Shown here piece after piece: positions 44,173-56,430 of a stretch of 64,000 bases of DNA. Source of the stretch: Symsagittifera roscoffensis (Eukaryota > Xenacoelomorpha > Acoela > Convolutidae). Location: positions 2,022,073 to 2,086,072 of the forward strand of contig NC_087063.1 of the NCBI RefSeq assembly GCF_963678635.1, read 5' to 3'. Position 1 is the first letter of the stretch, and every line of letters begins with the position of its first letter. The notes beneath the pieces are model-generated. The model was given only the letters and a program-made list of their open reading frames with translations. It had not been told where the DNA came from and did not search any database. The position numbers were made by a program, and so were the translations under genes.

Positions 44173-44470
44173 CATGCCTGGACTTTGCCTGGAATGCCTG
44201 GAATTTGAGAAAGCCTGGAATTTGAGAAAGCCGACAACTGGAAGAGACCCCCCGGTGGAGTAAAGAACTCGTGGAGACGGTTAGTGAAGAAGGAACTCCA
44301 CCCATTCTTGAAACCCCAAAAAATGACCCACAAGAACTGGGAGGCAAGCTGGTTCGATTTGGCCAAAGATACTGCACTGAACAGGCCGCAGTGGAAAGCA
44401 ATTGTGAGAGATATACATATGGCGGGCAATGGGCAGTAATGCTCGAACACGCCCTACGAAGACGAAGACG
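44173..44470 (+). mobile_element. LINE 3' end fragment, inverted copy, with slippage repeats at its edge
   Basis: From about 44210 this is the reverse complement of the LINE 3' coding end at 45451-45712, with very few changes (one visible residue difference in the translated frame). Its outer edge, 44173-44212, is a jumble of repeated TGCCTGGAATTTGAGAAAG pieces not present in the LINE, a sign of template switching or slippage at a breakpoint. Confidence 0.8.
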
Positions 44471-45450
44471 AAGACCCGCTCTGACAACATTTTTTCGGAT
44501 CGATTCAAATTGATCTTAAATTGCTTTCAATTCAATCCAAATTGATTAAAAATGTAATTTTACGAACGTAAATGAAAACTAAATCGATTTAAATTGATCT
44601 TTCTTGAAAATTTTGGATCAATTCAAGTGTCTAAAAAATCAATTTAAATTGGTTTTGATGGACTTTCCGACTCAGTAAAAATCATCTGAATCTCACCTAA
44701 ATCCATTATAAATACAATTAAATCGATTAAGTTTTCGTGAAAAATGTGAAAAACTTTCATTTAATTTATTTACCTCAGCACACGCTTGAAAAATTCCTAT
44801 AGTCAAAAAACATCCAACGATCGTTATGAATCATGCTCTGAAGTTTTTTACTCAAACGATCAAAATTGCTTATCGATATGGAGCATTAAGGTGTGTTCTA
44901 ATGTTTTTTTCGCCCATTAGTTCGAAATGCCATTACAGCAAATTATATGTTTTAAAAAGTTTTTTTTTAAAATTTAAGCTCAGGACAACAACAAGTTTTC
45001 AAGGATACTCAAGGATAAAAAATCCGTCAAAAATGGCTAGTTCAGAAGTCGAATAAAAGTAGTTCAAAAGTAGTTCAAAAGTCAAAAAGTCCATAATCTG
45101 ATTATGATATATTTGTTATGAGCTCCTAAACATCTGACACGTGTCTTTTTATTTAATATAACTTTAATAAATCAATCGAATAAACTATAGAAAAATCGAT
45201 TTAATTGTATTTATAATGGATTTAGGTGAGATTCAGATGATTTTTACTGAGTCGGAAAGTCCATCAAAACCAATTTAAATTGATTTTTTAGACACTTGAA
45301 TTGATCCAAAAATTTCAAGAAAGATCAATTTAAATCGATTTAGTTTTCATTTACGTTCGTAAAATTACATTTTTAATCAATTTGGATTGAATTGAAAGCA
45401 ATTTAAGATCAATTTGAATCGATCCGAAAAAATGTTGTCAGAGCGGGTCT
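44471..45450. mobile_element. ACCCGC-ended palindromic element enclosing repeat A'
   Basis: Ends AGACCCGCTCTGACAAC (44471) and GTTGTCAGAGCGGGTCT (to 45450) are perfect complements. ~250-base arms of GATCGATTTAAATTG-type words follow (44487-44724, 45196-45434), and repeat A' forms the spacer. It belongs with 37602-38775. The palindrome continues outward into the flanking LINE 3' end on both sides (44210-45712 in total, centre ~44961). Confidence 0.75.
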
Positions 45451-48200
45451 TCGTCTTCGTCTTCGTAGGGCGTTTTCGAGCATTACTGCCCATTGCCCGC
45501 CATATGTATATCTCTCACAATTGCTTTCCACTGCGGCCTGTTCAGTGCAGTATCTTTGGCCAAATCGAACCAGCTTGCCTCCCAGTTCTTGTGGGTCATT
45601 TTTTGGGGTTTCAAGAATGGGCGGAGTTCCTTCTTCACTAACCGTCTCCACGAGTTCTTTACTCCACCGGGGGGTCTCTTCCAGTTGTCGGCTTTCTCAA
45701 ATTCCAGGCATGCGTTGGGTATCATTTTGGGTTCCATGCGTAGGGTGTGCCCTAGCCATTTGAGGCGTCTTTGTTGTACGGTGGAACTCATGGTGTCTGT
45801 CGGAGCACCAAGGTTTCTCAGGCATCTGCAGTTGAAGGAGTCGAGGCGTTGAGTATCGGATGCCTTGACTGGCCAGGATTCACATCCATACAGGAGCACG
45901 CTTTCGACACATACTTTGTATACTTTCGATTTGATTCTGGTCGGGACTGATCTTTGTTTCCAGAGCTTGTCTAATTGTTTGAAGCGTCCTGTTGCTTTTC
46001 CGAGGCGGATCTGGATTTCGTGTGACACGTCACCGTCGAGTTGCAGGTTGCTGCCTAGATAGGTGAAAGTATTCACCCTATCGATGGGGGCGTCATTGCA
46101 GGTCATTTGGTCTCCAGGATGAGCAGAGCAGAATTTCGTTTTAGATGTGTTTATTTCAAGACCGCCTTTTGCAGCGGCGCGAGTGACTAGATCAAGAAGT
46201 GTCTGTGCGTCTTTGATATTGTCTTCAAGTAAGCAGATATCATCAGCGAAGTCTAGATATGTAATTACCATATCGTCAAGGGCGATGCCAAGGGGTTGGT
46301 TTTCCGTTGCTTCGAGCAATGCCCAGTCGATTACAAGGTTGAACAAGAATGGTGCAAGTATCGAACCTTGTCTGACCCCTGAGACAATGGCAAATGGGTT
46401 AGATAGTGAGTTGTAAACCCTGACTGTACTAAACGTTTCTGTGTACATGGCTCTTAGGATTTGGAGGATTTTGGATGGGAGGCCGTGACTCTCGAGGATG
46501 CACCAGATTGTCTCGCGGTTGACGCTGTCAAACGCAGCTTTAAAGTCAATAAATACGAGAACAGTCTGTCTATTGTATTCGTGTCTTTGTTCTAATATTT
46601 GTCTGATTGCAAATATTTGATCGCGACATCCGCGCTTCTTTTTGAAGCCAGCCTGGTTGTCTCTAGCAACTGTATCATAGGCTGGTTCGAGCCTGTTTTT
46701 AAGGATCGCCTCTAAGATCTTGAAAGCGATATTCAAGAGTGAGATGCCACGATAGTTTGAGCATTTGGCTTTGTCGTCTTTTTTGTGGATGGGGACTATG
46801 ACTGCTGTCTTCCAGTCATTTGGAATCTTCTCCTCTTTCCAAATAAGTGAGAGAAGGCGTTGCAAGTGGGGAAGAAGTTCATGTTGGCCATGAATAAAAA
46901 GTTCCGGGGGGATATTATCATTTCCTGCTGCTTTGTTTGTCTTCAATTTTCTTATTGCGAGCGAGATTTCGTCCAAACTGGGTGTATCAGTGTTGATTTG
47001 TGAGAGGGCTTGGCTGCGAATTTGAGGGGTCGCTAGATTTTTTGTTGGCCGGTTTAGTAGTTGTTCGAAATGGTTGGCCCATTGTTTAATTTTGTCATTT
47101 GTATCAGTGATAAGTTTTCCATTCTTGTCTTTCACTGTATCGATGTTTGGGGCTTTTGTTCCGGTTAGTTTCCTTACAGCATTGTGTACTCTTCTCGAGT
47201 TTCCGTTTGCATCTGCCGCAATGAGATCGTAGAAGTTCTTTTTGTCTATCCTGACCGACCGTTTGATGTCCCTGGAAATGTTTTTTTTTGGATTTTGCTG
47301 TCCTGGCCCTGGTTCGTTTTTCCACCAGTTGTAGGGTCGTTGGCGAGATCCAAGGGTTCCGGATTGACTTCTTTTTGGGAATGTTCTGTTCCGTTGATTT
47401 TGTCAGCGCGTCTTTGATGCCCGTCCAGTAGCCATTGACGTCGCTTTCGTTTTGCAGGCTACCCAATGTGCGGTTTAGATCCTTGCGAAAGGCGTCGGAG
47501 ACTTTTGGGTTTCTAAGTGTGTTGACATCATGTCGGAAAGATTTGGGGGCTTTTGTGTATACCTTCAATTTGACCTTCAGCTTGGCTTTGAGCATCTTGT
47601 GGTCAGACTGAATTAGGCAGTTTTTTTGGCCCACCGTGCGGACATCATCTATGCCAGATCTCCATCGTCTGGATATCAGGATGAAGTCAATCTGGTTTTG
47701 CGTTCTTCCATCGTTGGATATCCATGTTGGGAGTTTGTGCACCGATTTTTGAAATGTTGGCTGCTTCGGAGTTGCATCTACTTCCAATTTTTGCGTTGAA
47801 GTCGCCTGCAACGATCATCAGATCCTTTTTTGGGACCAAGCCCGTCAGCTTGGAGAGGTCATCATAGAACTCATCTTTGATTTCGTTTGCTTTGTCTTCA
47901 GTTTGGGCATAACTACAGATAATTGAGAGGGGGGCTGGTTTGGCATGGATGCGGATGTAGCATAGGCGTGGTCCCATTGGTCTCCACTCCATAATGTGGT
48001 TGGCTAGTTTTGTTTCAACGGCTATACCAACACCATGGAGCCCCTGCTTGTCATCGTATCCGGAGCAATAAAATTTATAGGAGGGAGTGTCTGCAACATC
48101 GTTGATGTTGATGGAGGGGGATCCTTGGAATCGGGTTTCTTGGATGCAGGCCACTTGAATATTCAGAGCGGGTACATATACCAGGTGCATTTGATGATTA
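45451..48200 (-). pseudogene. non-LTR retrotransposon (LINE) with AP-endonuclease and reverse transcriptase, inactivated
   Basis: Minus strand, 5' truncated near 48200. The endonuclease part (48190-47640) shows CIQETRF, VAGDFNAKIG, SNDGRTQNQIDFIL and SDHKML. The reverse transcriptase frame, 47135-45483, gives 550 residues: FIDFKAAFDSV ~195-205, GVRQGSILAPFLFN ~253-266, catalytic YLDFADD ~293-299. A C-terminal region with LLYGCESW and RRLKWLGHTLRM follows. It ends HMAGNGQ-stop with almost no 3' UTR before the ACCCGC element. Two lesions: a frameshift with apparent loss of ~25 residues of endonuclease around 47690-47780, and an indel at an A run (47281-47289), after which the linker is readable again. 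The architecture fits RTE/CR1-like APE-type LINEs; the clade is not certain. Confidence 0.85.
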
Positions 48201-49136
48201 CTAGTGCATTTGCCAAAATAGTTTTAATCAGCAAAGAGATGAAGGCACATATTCGATTTAAAAATTGAAAACAATTGCGTATTGAGCAGCATCAGACTCC
48301 GTTCTTGCCAGACTGCTCTCAAGGTTGATCGGTGAAATATGATTCTATTTTATCGAATTTGTGACAAACTATTTGCACTGAAATTTTCAAAAAGATTTTG
48401 CAGAGATCTTTGTCTTCAACCAAGAATCTTGCGAGGCGAAAAACTTCAACAATTTTTTTGGAAGAATAACTTAAATTAATTTAGGCACTTAAAAAAACAT
48501 ATTACAAGATAGATGGAAAGTAGTATGAGCATAATATCAGAAATTTAGATCCCATCAATTCGTCAACTTTTTTGACTTTAAAACAGTCGCTGTGCTGTTA
48601 TTGATACACAAATGAAAGTTCTTTCTGTATTTTGTTATTACTGAATTAAATTCTTCATATAGTTACCAGTTATTGTTGAGTAACTAAACATGCGCATGCT
48701 ACTTCAATGTTTTTTTTTCTATTTGTTTTAGATGATCTGTTTACTTGGGGTTATAAATTACTCGAAAAATTTTTATTGGAAAACCAAATTTTTCCAACCA
48801 TTTTTACGCGACAACGGCTCATTTGATCCATAGAATATCTACAATATTAAATGTGATTGGTGGATTGGTGTGGTGGGGATGGAACTCGCACCCTTTAGAA
48901 AACTGGCAACTTGACTACCCAAGGACACACCTTAGATACTAATTTAGAACACCAGTTTTTGGCGGATAAATGCTTATTTTTTTCTATAAACGCCTTTGGT
49001 ACTTTTCCTTATTAAAATAAATGATGTGGCAGCGCAGGTTAAGAAAGCGCAATTGATTTCAGGCAAGTTTTTGGAAGAGTGAAAAAATAGGGCTACATAC
49101 CTTAACGCAAAATTTTGAAAATGGCTCTCAAGAAGA
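48201..49136. other. no gene recognised
   Basis: AT-rich region between the truncated LINE 5' end and the satellite. A GC-richer patch (48870-48950, GTGGGGATGGAACTCGCACC) is not assignable. Confidence 0.35.
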
Positions 49137-52100
49137 TTATAATTCCGGCCCTGCCAAGTAATACTTACTTATCAGGTTTTGTTTTTTCTTGAAGTTTTTA
49201 GCCAATTTACAGTCGGATTCTTTTAAAGAAATTTGTTTTTCATAACAAACTTGCTTCATAACAAATCTTGCTTCGAGTATTGTGTAGTGATTTTTTGTCA
49301 GTCGAAGACGACTTGAACAAAATAAACACTGATCTTCAAGTTTCAAACGACTTTCTAACAGGCAGCTCCACAATCAAATCAACTTTTTGGCTGGCATCAA
49401 TGCATCGATGATTGATGTGGTGCATACTAAACATAATGTGCTTGAAAATTTTACCTTCAATTATAGCGCGCAAAAATTCATGAGCCTTCGAAAGGATTTT
49501 GTCGACTTTGAAAATGGGTTTGACATTGGACGCAAATTTTTTTTGAAAATTGCCCTCTAGAAAACTCTAGATCCACCCCTGCCAGGCAGTACTTACTTTT
49601 ACTCACGTTTTGTTTTTTATTGAAATTTTTAGCCAATTTACAGTCGGATTCTTTTTAAGAATTTGTTTTTCAAAACAAACTTGCTTCATAACAAATCTTG
49701 CTTCGAGTATGGTGTAGTGATTTTTTGTCAGTCGAAGACGACTTGAACAAAATCAACACTGATCTTCAAGTCTCCAAACGACTTTCTACCAGACAGCTCC
49801 AAAATGAAATTAACTTTTTGACTAGCATCAATGCATCGATGATTGATGTGGTGCATACCAAACTCAATGTGCTTGAAAACTTTAGCTTCAATTATAGCGC
49901 GCAAAAAATCATGAGCCTTCGAGAGGATTTTGTCGACTTTGAAAATAGGTTTGACATCAGACGCAATTTTTTTTTGAAAATTGCCCTCTAGAAAATTCTA
50001 GATCCACCCCTGCCAGGCAGTACTTACTTTTACTCACGTTTTGTTTTTTATTGAAATTTTTAGCCAATTTACAGTCGGATTCTTTTTAAGAATTTGTTTT
50101 TCAAAACAAACTTGCTTCATAACAAATCTTGCTTCGAGTATGGTGTAGTGATTTTTTGTCAGTCGAAGACGACTTGAACAAAATCAACACTGATCTTCAA
50201 GTCTCCAAACGACTTTCTACCAGACAGCTCCAAAATGAAATTAACTTTTTGACTAGCATCAATGCATCGATGATTGATGTGGTGCATACCAAACTCAATG
50301 TGCTTGAAAACTTTAGCTTCAATTATAGCGCGCAAAAAATCATGAGCCTTCGAGAGGATTTTGTCGACTTTGAAAATAGGTTTGACATCAGACGCAATTT
50401 TTTTTTGAAAATTGCCCTCTAGAAAATTCTAGATCCGCCTCTGCCAGGCAGTGTTTACTTTTACTCACGTTTTGTTTTTTATTGAAATTTTTAGCCATTT
50501 TACAGTCGGATTCTTTTTAAGAATTTGTTTTTCAAAACAAACTTGCTTCATTACAAATCTTGCTTCGAGTATGGTGTAGTGATTTTTTGTCAGTCGAAGA
50601 CGACTTGAACAAAATCAACACTGATCTTAAAAACTCCAAACGACTTTCTAACAGGCAGCTCCACAATGAAATTAACTTTTTGACTAGCATCAATGCATCG
50701 ATGATTGATGTGGTTCATACTAAACTTAATGTGCTTGAAAACTTTTGCGTCAATTATAGCGCGCAAAAAATCATGAGCCTTCGAAAGGATTTTTTCGACT
50801 TTGAAAATAGGTTTGACATCAGACGCAATTTTTTTTGAAAATTGCTCTCAAGAAAAATCTAGATCCACCCCTGCCAGGCAGTACTTACTTTTACTCCCGT
50901 TTTGGTTTTTATTTTAATTTTTAGCCAATTTACAGTCGGATTCTTTTTAAGAAATTTGTTTTTCATACCAAACTTGCTTCATGACAAATCTTGCTTCGAG
51001 TATTGTGTAATGATTTTTTGTCAGTAGAAGATGACTTGAACCAAATCAACACTGATCTTCAAGTCTCCAGACGACTTTCTAACAGGCAGCTCCACAATGA
51101 AATTAACTTTTTGACTAGCATCAATGCATCGATGATTGATGTGGTGCAGACTAAACTTAATGTGCTTGAAAAATTACCTTCATTTATAGCGCGCAAAAAA
51201 TCATGAGCCTTCGAAAGGATTTTGTCGACTTTGAAAATAGGTTTGACATCAGACGCAATTTGTTTTTTGAAAATTAGCCTCAAGAAAACTCCAGATCCAC
51301 CCCTGCCAGGCAGTACTTACTTTTACTCACGTTTTTTTTTATTGAAATTTTTAGCCAAATCACAGTCGGATTCTTTTTAAGAAATTTGTTGTTCAGAACA
51401 AACTTGCTTCATAACAAATCTTGCTTCGATTATTGTGTAGTGATTTTTTGTAAGTCGAAGACGACTTGAACAAAATCAACACTGATCTTCAAGTCTCCAA
51501 ACGACTTTTCAACCGACAGCTCCACAATGAAATTAATTTTTTGACTAGCATCAATGCATCGATGATTGATGTGGTGCATACTAAGCTTAATGTGCTTGAA
51601 AACTTTATCTTTAATTATAGCGCGCAAAAAATCATGAGCCTTCGAAAGGATTTTGTCGACTTTGAAAAAAGGTTTTACATCAGACGCAATTTGTTTTTTG
51701 AAAATTAGCCTCAAGAAAACTCCAGATCCACCCCTGCCAGGCAGTACTTACTTTTACTCACGTTTTTTTTATTGAATTTTTTAGCCAAATCACAGTCGGA
51801 TTCTTTTTAAGAAATTTGTTGTTCAGAACAAACTTGCTTCATGACAAATCTTGCTTCGAGTATTGTGTAATGATTTTTTGTCAGTAGAAGATGACTTGAA
51901 CCAAATCAACACTGATCTTCAAGTCTCCAAACGACTTTCTAACAGGCAGCTCCACAATGAAATTAACTTTTTGACTAGCATCAATGCATCGATGATTGAT
52001 GTGGTGCAGACTAAACTTAATGTGCTTGAAAAATTACCTTCATTTATAGCGCGCAAAAAATCATGAGCCTTCGAAAGGATTTTGTCGACTTTGAAAATAG

Positions 52101-53260
52101 GTTTGACATCAGACGCAATTTGTTTTTTGAAAATTAGCCTCAAGAAAACTCCAGATCCACCCCTGCCAGGCAGTACTTACTTTTACTCACGTTTTTTTTT
52201 ATTGAATTTCTTAGCCAAATCACAGTCGGATTCTTTTTAAGAAATTTGTTGTTCAAAACAATTTTGCTTCATAACAAATCTTGCTTCGATTATTGTGTAG
52301 TGATTTTTTGTAAGTCGAAGACGACTTGAACAAAATCAACACTGATCTTCAAGTCTCCAAACGACTTTTCAACCGACAGCTCCACAATGAAATTATTTTT
52401 TTGACTAGCATCAATGCATCGATGATTGATGTGGTGCATACTAAGCTTAATGTGCTTGAAAACTTTATCTTTAATTATAGCGCGCAAAAAATCATGAGCC
52501 TTCGAAAGGATTTTGTCGACTTTGAAAAAAGGTTTTACATCAGACGCAATTTTTTTTGAAAATTGCTCTGAAGAAAATTCTAGATCCGCCTCTGCCAGGC
52601 AGTACTTACTTTTACTCACGTTTTGTTTTTTATTGAAATTTTTAGCCAATTTACAGTCGGATTCTTTTTAAGAAATTTGTTTTTCATAACAACCTTGCTT
52701 CATAACAAATTTTGCATCAATATTGTGTAGTGAAATTTTGTCAGTCGAAAACGACGTGAACAAAATCATCGCTGATCTTCGTGTCTCCAAACGACTTTTC
52801 AACAGGCAGCTCCACGATCAAATTAATTTTTTGGCTAGCACCATAACATCGATGATTTGTGCGGGTGCAAGCTAAATTTAATGTGCTGGAAAACATTACT
52901 CTCAATTATAGCGCGCAAAAACTCATGAGCATTCAAAGATGTTATTCACTTTGAACATAACTTTGACATCAGACGCAACTTGTTGTGAAAGACGCCCATA
53001 TGAAAGTTCTAGATCCACACATGCCAGGCTGTACTTCTTTTAACTCACGTTTTGTTTTTTTTTCAATGAAGTTTTTAGCCAATTTACAGTCGGATTCTGT
53101 TTAAGAAGTTTGTTTTTCATAGCAAATTTGCTTCATAACAAATCTGGCTTCCAATATAGTGTAGTGATTTTTTGTCCGTCGAAAATGACTGGAACCAAAT
53201 CAAAACTGACATTCGTGTCTCCAAACGACTTTCCGACAGGCAGTTAAACGATCAAATTAA
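49137..53260 (+). repeat. satellite array, ~431-bp unit, about 9.5 copies, higher-order structure
   Basis: A TTGCTTCGAGTAT-like anchor recurs at 49268, 49698, 50129, 50560, 50991, 51421, 51851, 52281, ~52712 and ~53143, a period of 430-431. The units at 49698 and 50129 look identical over their full length. The pair 50991+51421 is repeated as 51851+52281, an ~860-bp higher-order unit. Both edges are more diverged. Several units keep a 70-97 residue frame (SVEDDLNKINTDLQVSKRL, then IDVVHTKLNVLENF) with no start context or splice evidence; differences between units are largely amino-acid changing, so I read it as incidental or fossil. Confidence 0.85.
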
Positions 53261-54433
53261 ATTTTTTTTTCGAAATATTTATTCGAATCTAAAAGGAGTG
53301 ATTTTTCATAGTTCATATTATTAATTCCGATTGTTCCGAATGTTCCGAAATAAAAAAATTTTTCAAAAAGTTAAAACTTTAAAAATGTGCGCCGCTTTCT
53401 TGATTAGAAGTCATGAAATGAAAAAAAGGTTTGAAATAGATAGTTTTAACTTGAAATCAATAAAATTTCAACTAAAAACAACATAAAATTAACTGAAAAT
53501 CCCACTGAAACAAACTGAATGAGTGACATGTAATTTTTTTTTTCAATTAACGGCAAATAGAAAAATTCAAACCAGGGTTCGGTTTAGAGAGAGAAGGTCA
53601 ATAAAGTCGTGAGCGCGGATAATCAGAACACATAACTCTGTGATTTTATGTTTTAGATAGTCAGAATTTAACTGCAATTCAGGGAAAAATTGAAAATCAG
53701 GCTGAAAAATTTGGCGCACTGGTCCTACCAAGACTTTCTATTGAACTCTGTGACCCCTGAATTAGTTACTTCTTCGAGGCTTTTTCACCTTTTGAAATCG
53801 GCATTGTGACGCCAATCTCGTTTTTGTAATAGAGCTGAGAACCTACGTTAAAAGCTTTTTTAAATTGGGAAATCAGTTACAGTTTTTGCCTGCACAAAAA
53901 AAATTCTTTTTTTTTGCAATCCAGCGATAAAATTTTATACTTTATAAACAAAATTACGAGTCCAAACTGTGCACTAGATAGGAGCACAATTTTGTGTCTG
54001 TATTTTCCTGGATTCCAGAGACAAGTCTTTAAACATGTTAAAATTTTGTCGGAACGATCAAAAAGAAGGAAAGAACAAAAGAAAACGCAAAACTTTTACA
54101 AAATTATGCGAGTGTTCAAAATACCACAAAAAAACCCTGGCTATAAAAACCCGAAATTAACCCTGCAGCTACAATTAACAACTCGTTAAATATTTAATTT
54201 ACAATGAAAAAGTTTATTTGGGTTCGTATTACGAAAACTACATGTTTTCATTAATAAATCATTCAATCATACAAACTAATTTATCTTGCATGTAACCATT
54301 GTTTTTTTTGGTCGTTTTTTCTGCGTTCTGAGTTTAAAAACAACCTCGAAAACCTATTTTTCAGCCTTTATCTCAACTTGCATATCTAACTTAAGAAAAA
54401 GAATCATTAAGAATAACTCTATAGATTCAGTAA
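53261..54433. other. AT-rich, no gene; one half of a dispersed repeat pair
   Basis: 54137-54330 (TATAAAAACCCGAAATTAAC, then ACAATTAACAACTCGTT) matches 56825-56990 in order, an unassigned ~170-bp dispersed repeat. An open frame at 53914-54189 overlaps it and is not supported as a gene. Confidence 0.4.
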
Positions 54434-55165
54434 CCGGCTTGACACCCAGACACACAAAACGCATTTTATATGATTTCATACAAGTAATGTATTCAAAAAA
54501 TGTTTATCATATGAATTTCGTAAATAGAAATTGTTTGACAAGCATTTTTACATTGATGCAAAAAGTTAAAAATTCAAATTTTGGCGAAAATTTTTTCTCA
54601 ACTTTTGGTCGAAAAATCAATTTCATGCTCAAGTAAGCATCTTTCGAAAAAAGAATTGCATGCAAAACTTTGTTTTGTTTTGTCTATAGTGTAGTCCGGG
54701 CGTAGAATTTTTTAAACACTGTTATTTTGTGTTTTGTGAGATATTCTTCAATATGTCCAAAAAAGGCCACGATTTACGATTAGAATTTGAATTTTAAACG
54801 TTGTAGCCATATACAGAAATTTAAAGTTTTCATTCATACTTCTGAGTGAACTAGTGAGAAAAAATATCTCATACTTTTAATACTCTTTTGCCAAGTATAT
54901 GAGAGATTTTTTTCTCTTTATCAATGTGGTTTATTATGTTAGAAAAAACCGTGGTAATTGTGCTTGGATAAAGTTAAACTATTAAGCAAAAAAATTATTT
55001 TTGATTTATGGAAAAATGCTGGTCATGTAATTTTCAATTGTGAAAAAATGCTTATTTTAGCTTGTTACTACAATTTCTGTACGTATAGAATAGTATCAAA
55101 TTGTATGATAAGCGTTTTTCCATGAGTGATATTTGTATTCTAAGCATTTTATTACAACGCGGGTA
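54434..55165. mobile_element. CCCGGGTTGACC-family element, copy 6, strongly diverged
   Basis: Left end ACCGGCTTGACACC and right end CAACGCGGGT are decayed terminal repeats. Internal words TTTGACAAGCATTTTT, GAATTGCATGCAAAAC (reversed core) and TATAGTGTAGTCC support membership, with the core lying in the opposite orientation to copy 1. Confidence 0.5.
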
Positions 55166-55739
55166 AACTGGAGATATTATGTTTGCTGCGTTAATAAATT
55201 CAACTTTTTTTGTGCTTTTTTCAATCTAATACTCACTTGAACCTGCTCACCTTGTGATTTGTTCACCTTGTGCTCATAAAGCGTTTTAGTAATCAGGGGC
55301 GCCGCCAGACTAGCTAAGACTGAGAAAAAAACAGTATAATGAGAAAAAAAAGGAAGAAAATCATCAGAAAGTAATTTCAATGCATAAGTTTAATGTACAC
55401 TTCAGACTTCGTTCCACATTCGAGAGTTTTCTCACTTTTTGAAATTGTCAAAACGACGTCAAATTAAGTTTTTTAACTAGGCGCAAAATTCTACTCGCTG
55501 GAGTCGGTCGAGATTACACAAACACACACACACACACATATTTTTAATGCGTAAAGAATTCTTTTTAGCTAAACATCAGCTACATTTTTGCCGACCCGAA
55601 GTTGACAACATGAATGCTTTTATGAAATCCAGACTCAAATAATTATACTTGATAATAAAACGCCTTTAGAAGTCGTCTTTCAACTCCAATTCAATGATTT
55701 AGCTACAATTCAGCCCGTACCCAGGTGATTTCCTGTGCA
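55166..55739. other. no gene recognised; (CA)n microsatellite at 55515-55539
   Basis: Non-coding, with a short CA repeat as the only distinct feature. Confidence 0.45.
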
Positions 55740-56430
55740 AGATCTGAAATTCTCCATTTATTACATTAGTTGATTCTCCAATCCAAAACTTTTTGTTTCA
55801 TATCTGATTAAAAAAATTGAACATTTCAGATCTGAAATTTTAATGTGAACCAGAAATTTTCAGATCTGAAATAACCTTGAAAAATAAAATTTCAGATCTA
55901 ATTTATGCATTTTGAGCACACAAATGAGTTTTTTTAATTTTTTGATGTTTTTGCCAGACACAATTATGTTTAGATTAACTAGCGGTAAAAAATTTCAGAA
56001 TAATTTCACAAACTGTTTTTTTTTCGAACTAGATTTCTTGTTCAACTGAGATAAATGTAATTAAAAACTGTTAGAAACAAATCAAAATTTTGATTTTCAT
56101 GCGCTATTTATGCGTTTCCAATGTTGATCTCATACTTGTTGAAACATATTTTGGCAGTCGCCCATTCGAGGCTTCGCTGCGTACCTGGTAGTATTGATTC
56201 TTAAGTCATTGATTTTTCACAGATCTGAAATAACCAAGAAAAACAAAATTTTAGATCTGAGATTAGATCTGAAATAGATTTTTTCAGATCTGAAATAACC
56301 AATAAAAACGAAGATCTGAAATAGCCAATCCTTAAAATATCCAAGCTTTAAGCGTTATTTAAACATTTCACAACCCATTTCAGATCTGAAATTTAGATAT
56401 TAAAAAAATTACTTCAGATCTGAATGAGAA
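55740..56430. repeat. cluster of TTTCAGATCTGAAAT palindromes
   Basis: About ten occurrences of AGATCTGAAAT or its complement, several as the full palindrome TTTCAGATCTGAAA (about 55827, 55858, 56283, 56379), some followed by AACCAAGAAAAAC/AACCAATAAAAAC. Together they can fold in many registers. Probably the subterminal array of another non-autonomous element; ends not defined. Confidence 0.65.

Noticed and set aside
45493-46416. Plus-strand open frames opposite the LINE
   Set aside because: Antisense shadows of the reverse transcriptase frame.
49137-53260. CRISPR array or tandem exon family
   Set aside because: The period is ~431 bp with no short repeat-spacer structure, the genome is eukaryotic, and unit-to-unit changes do not look protein-conserving.
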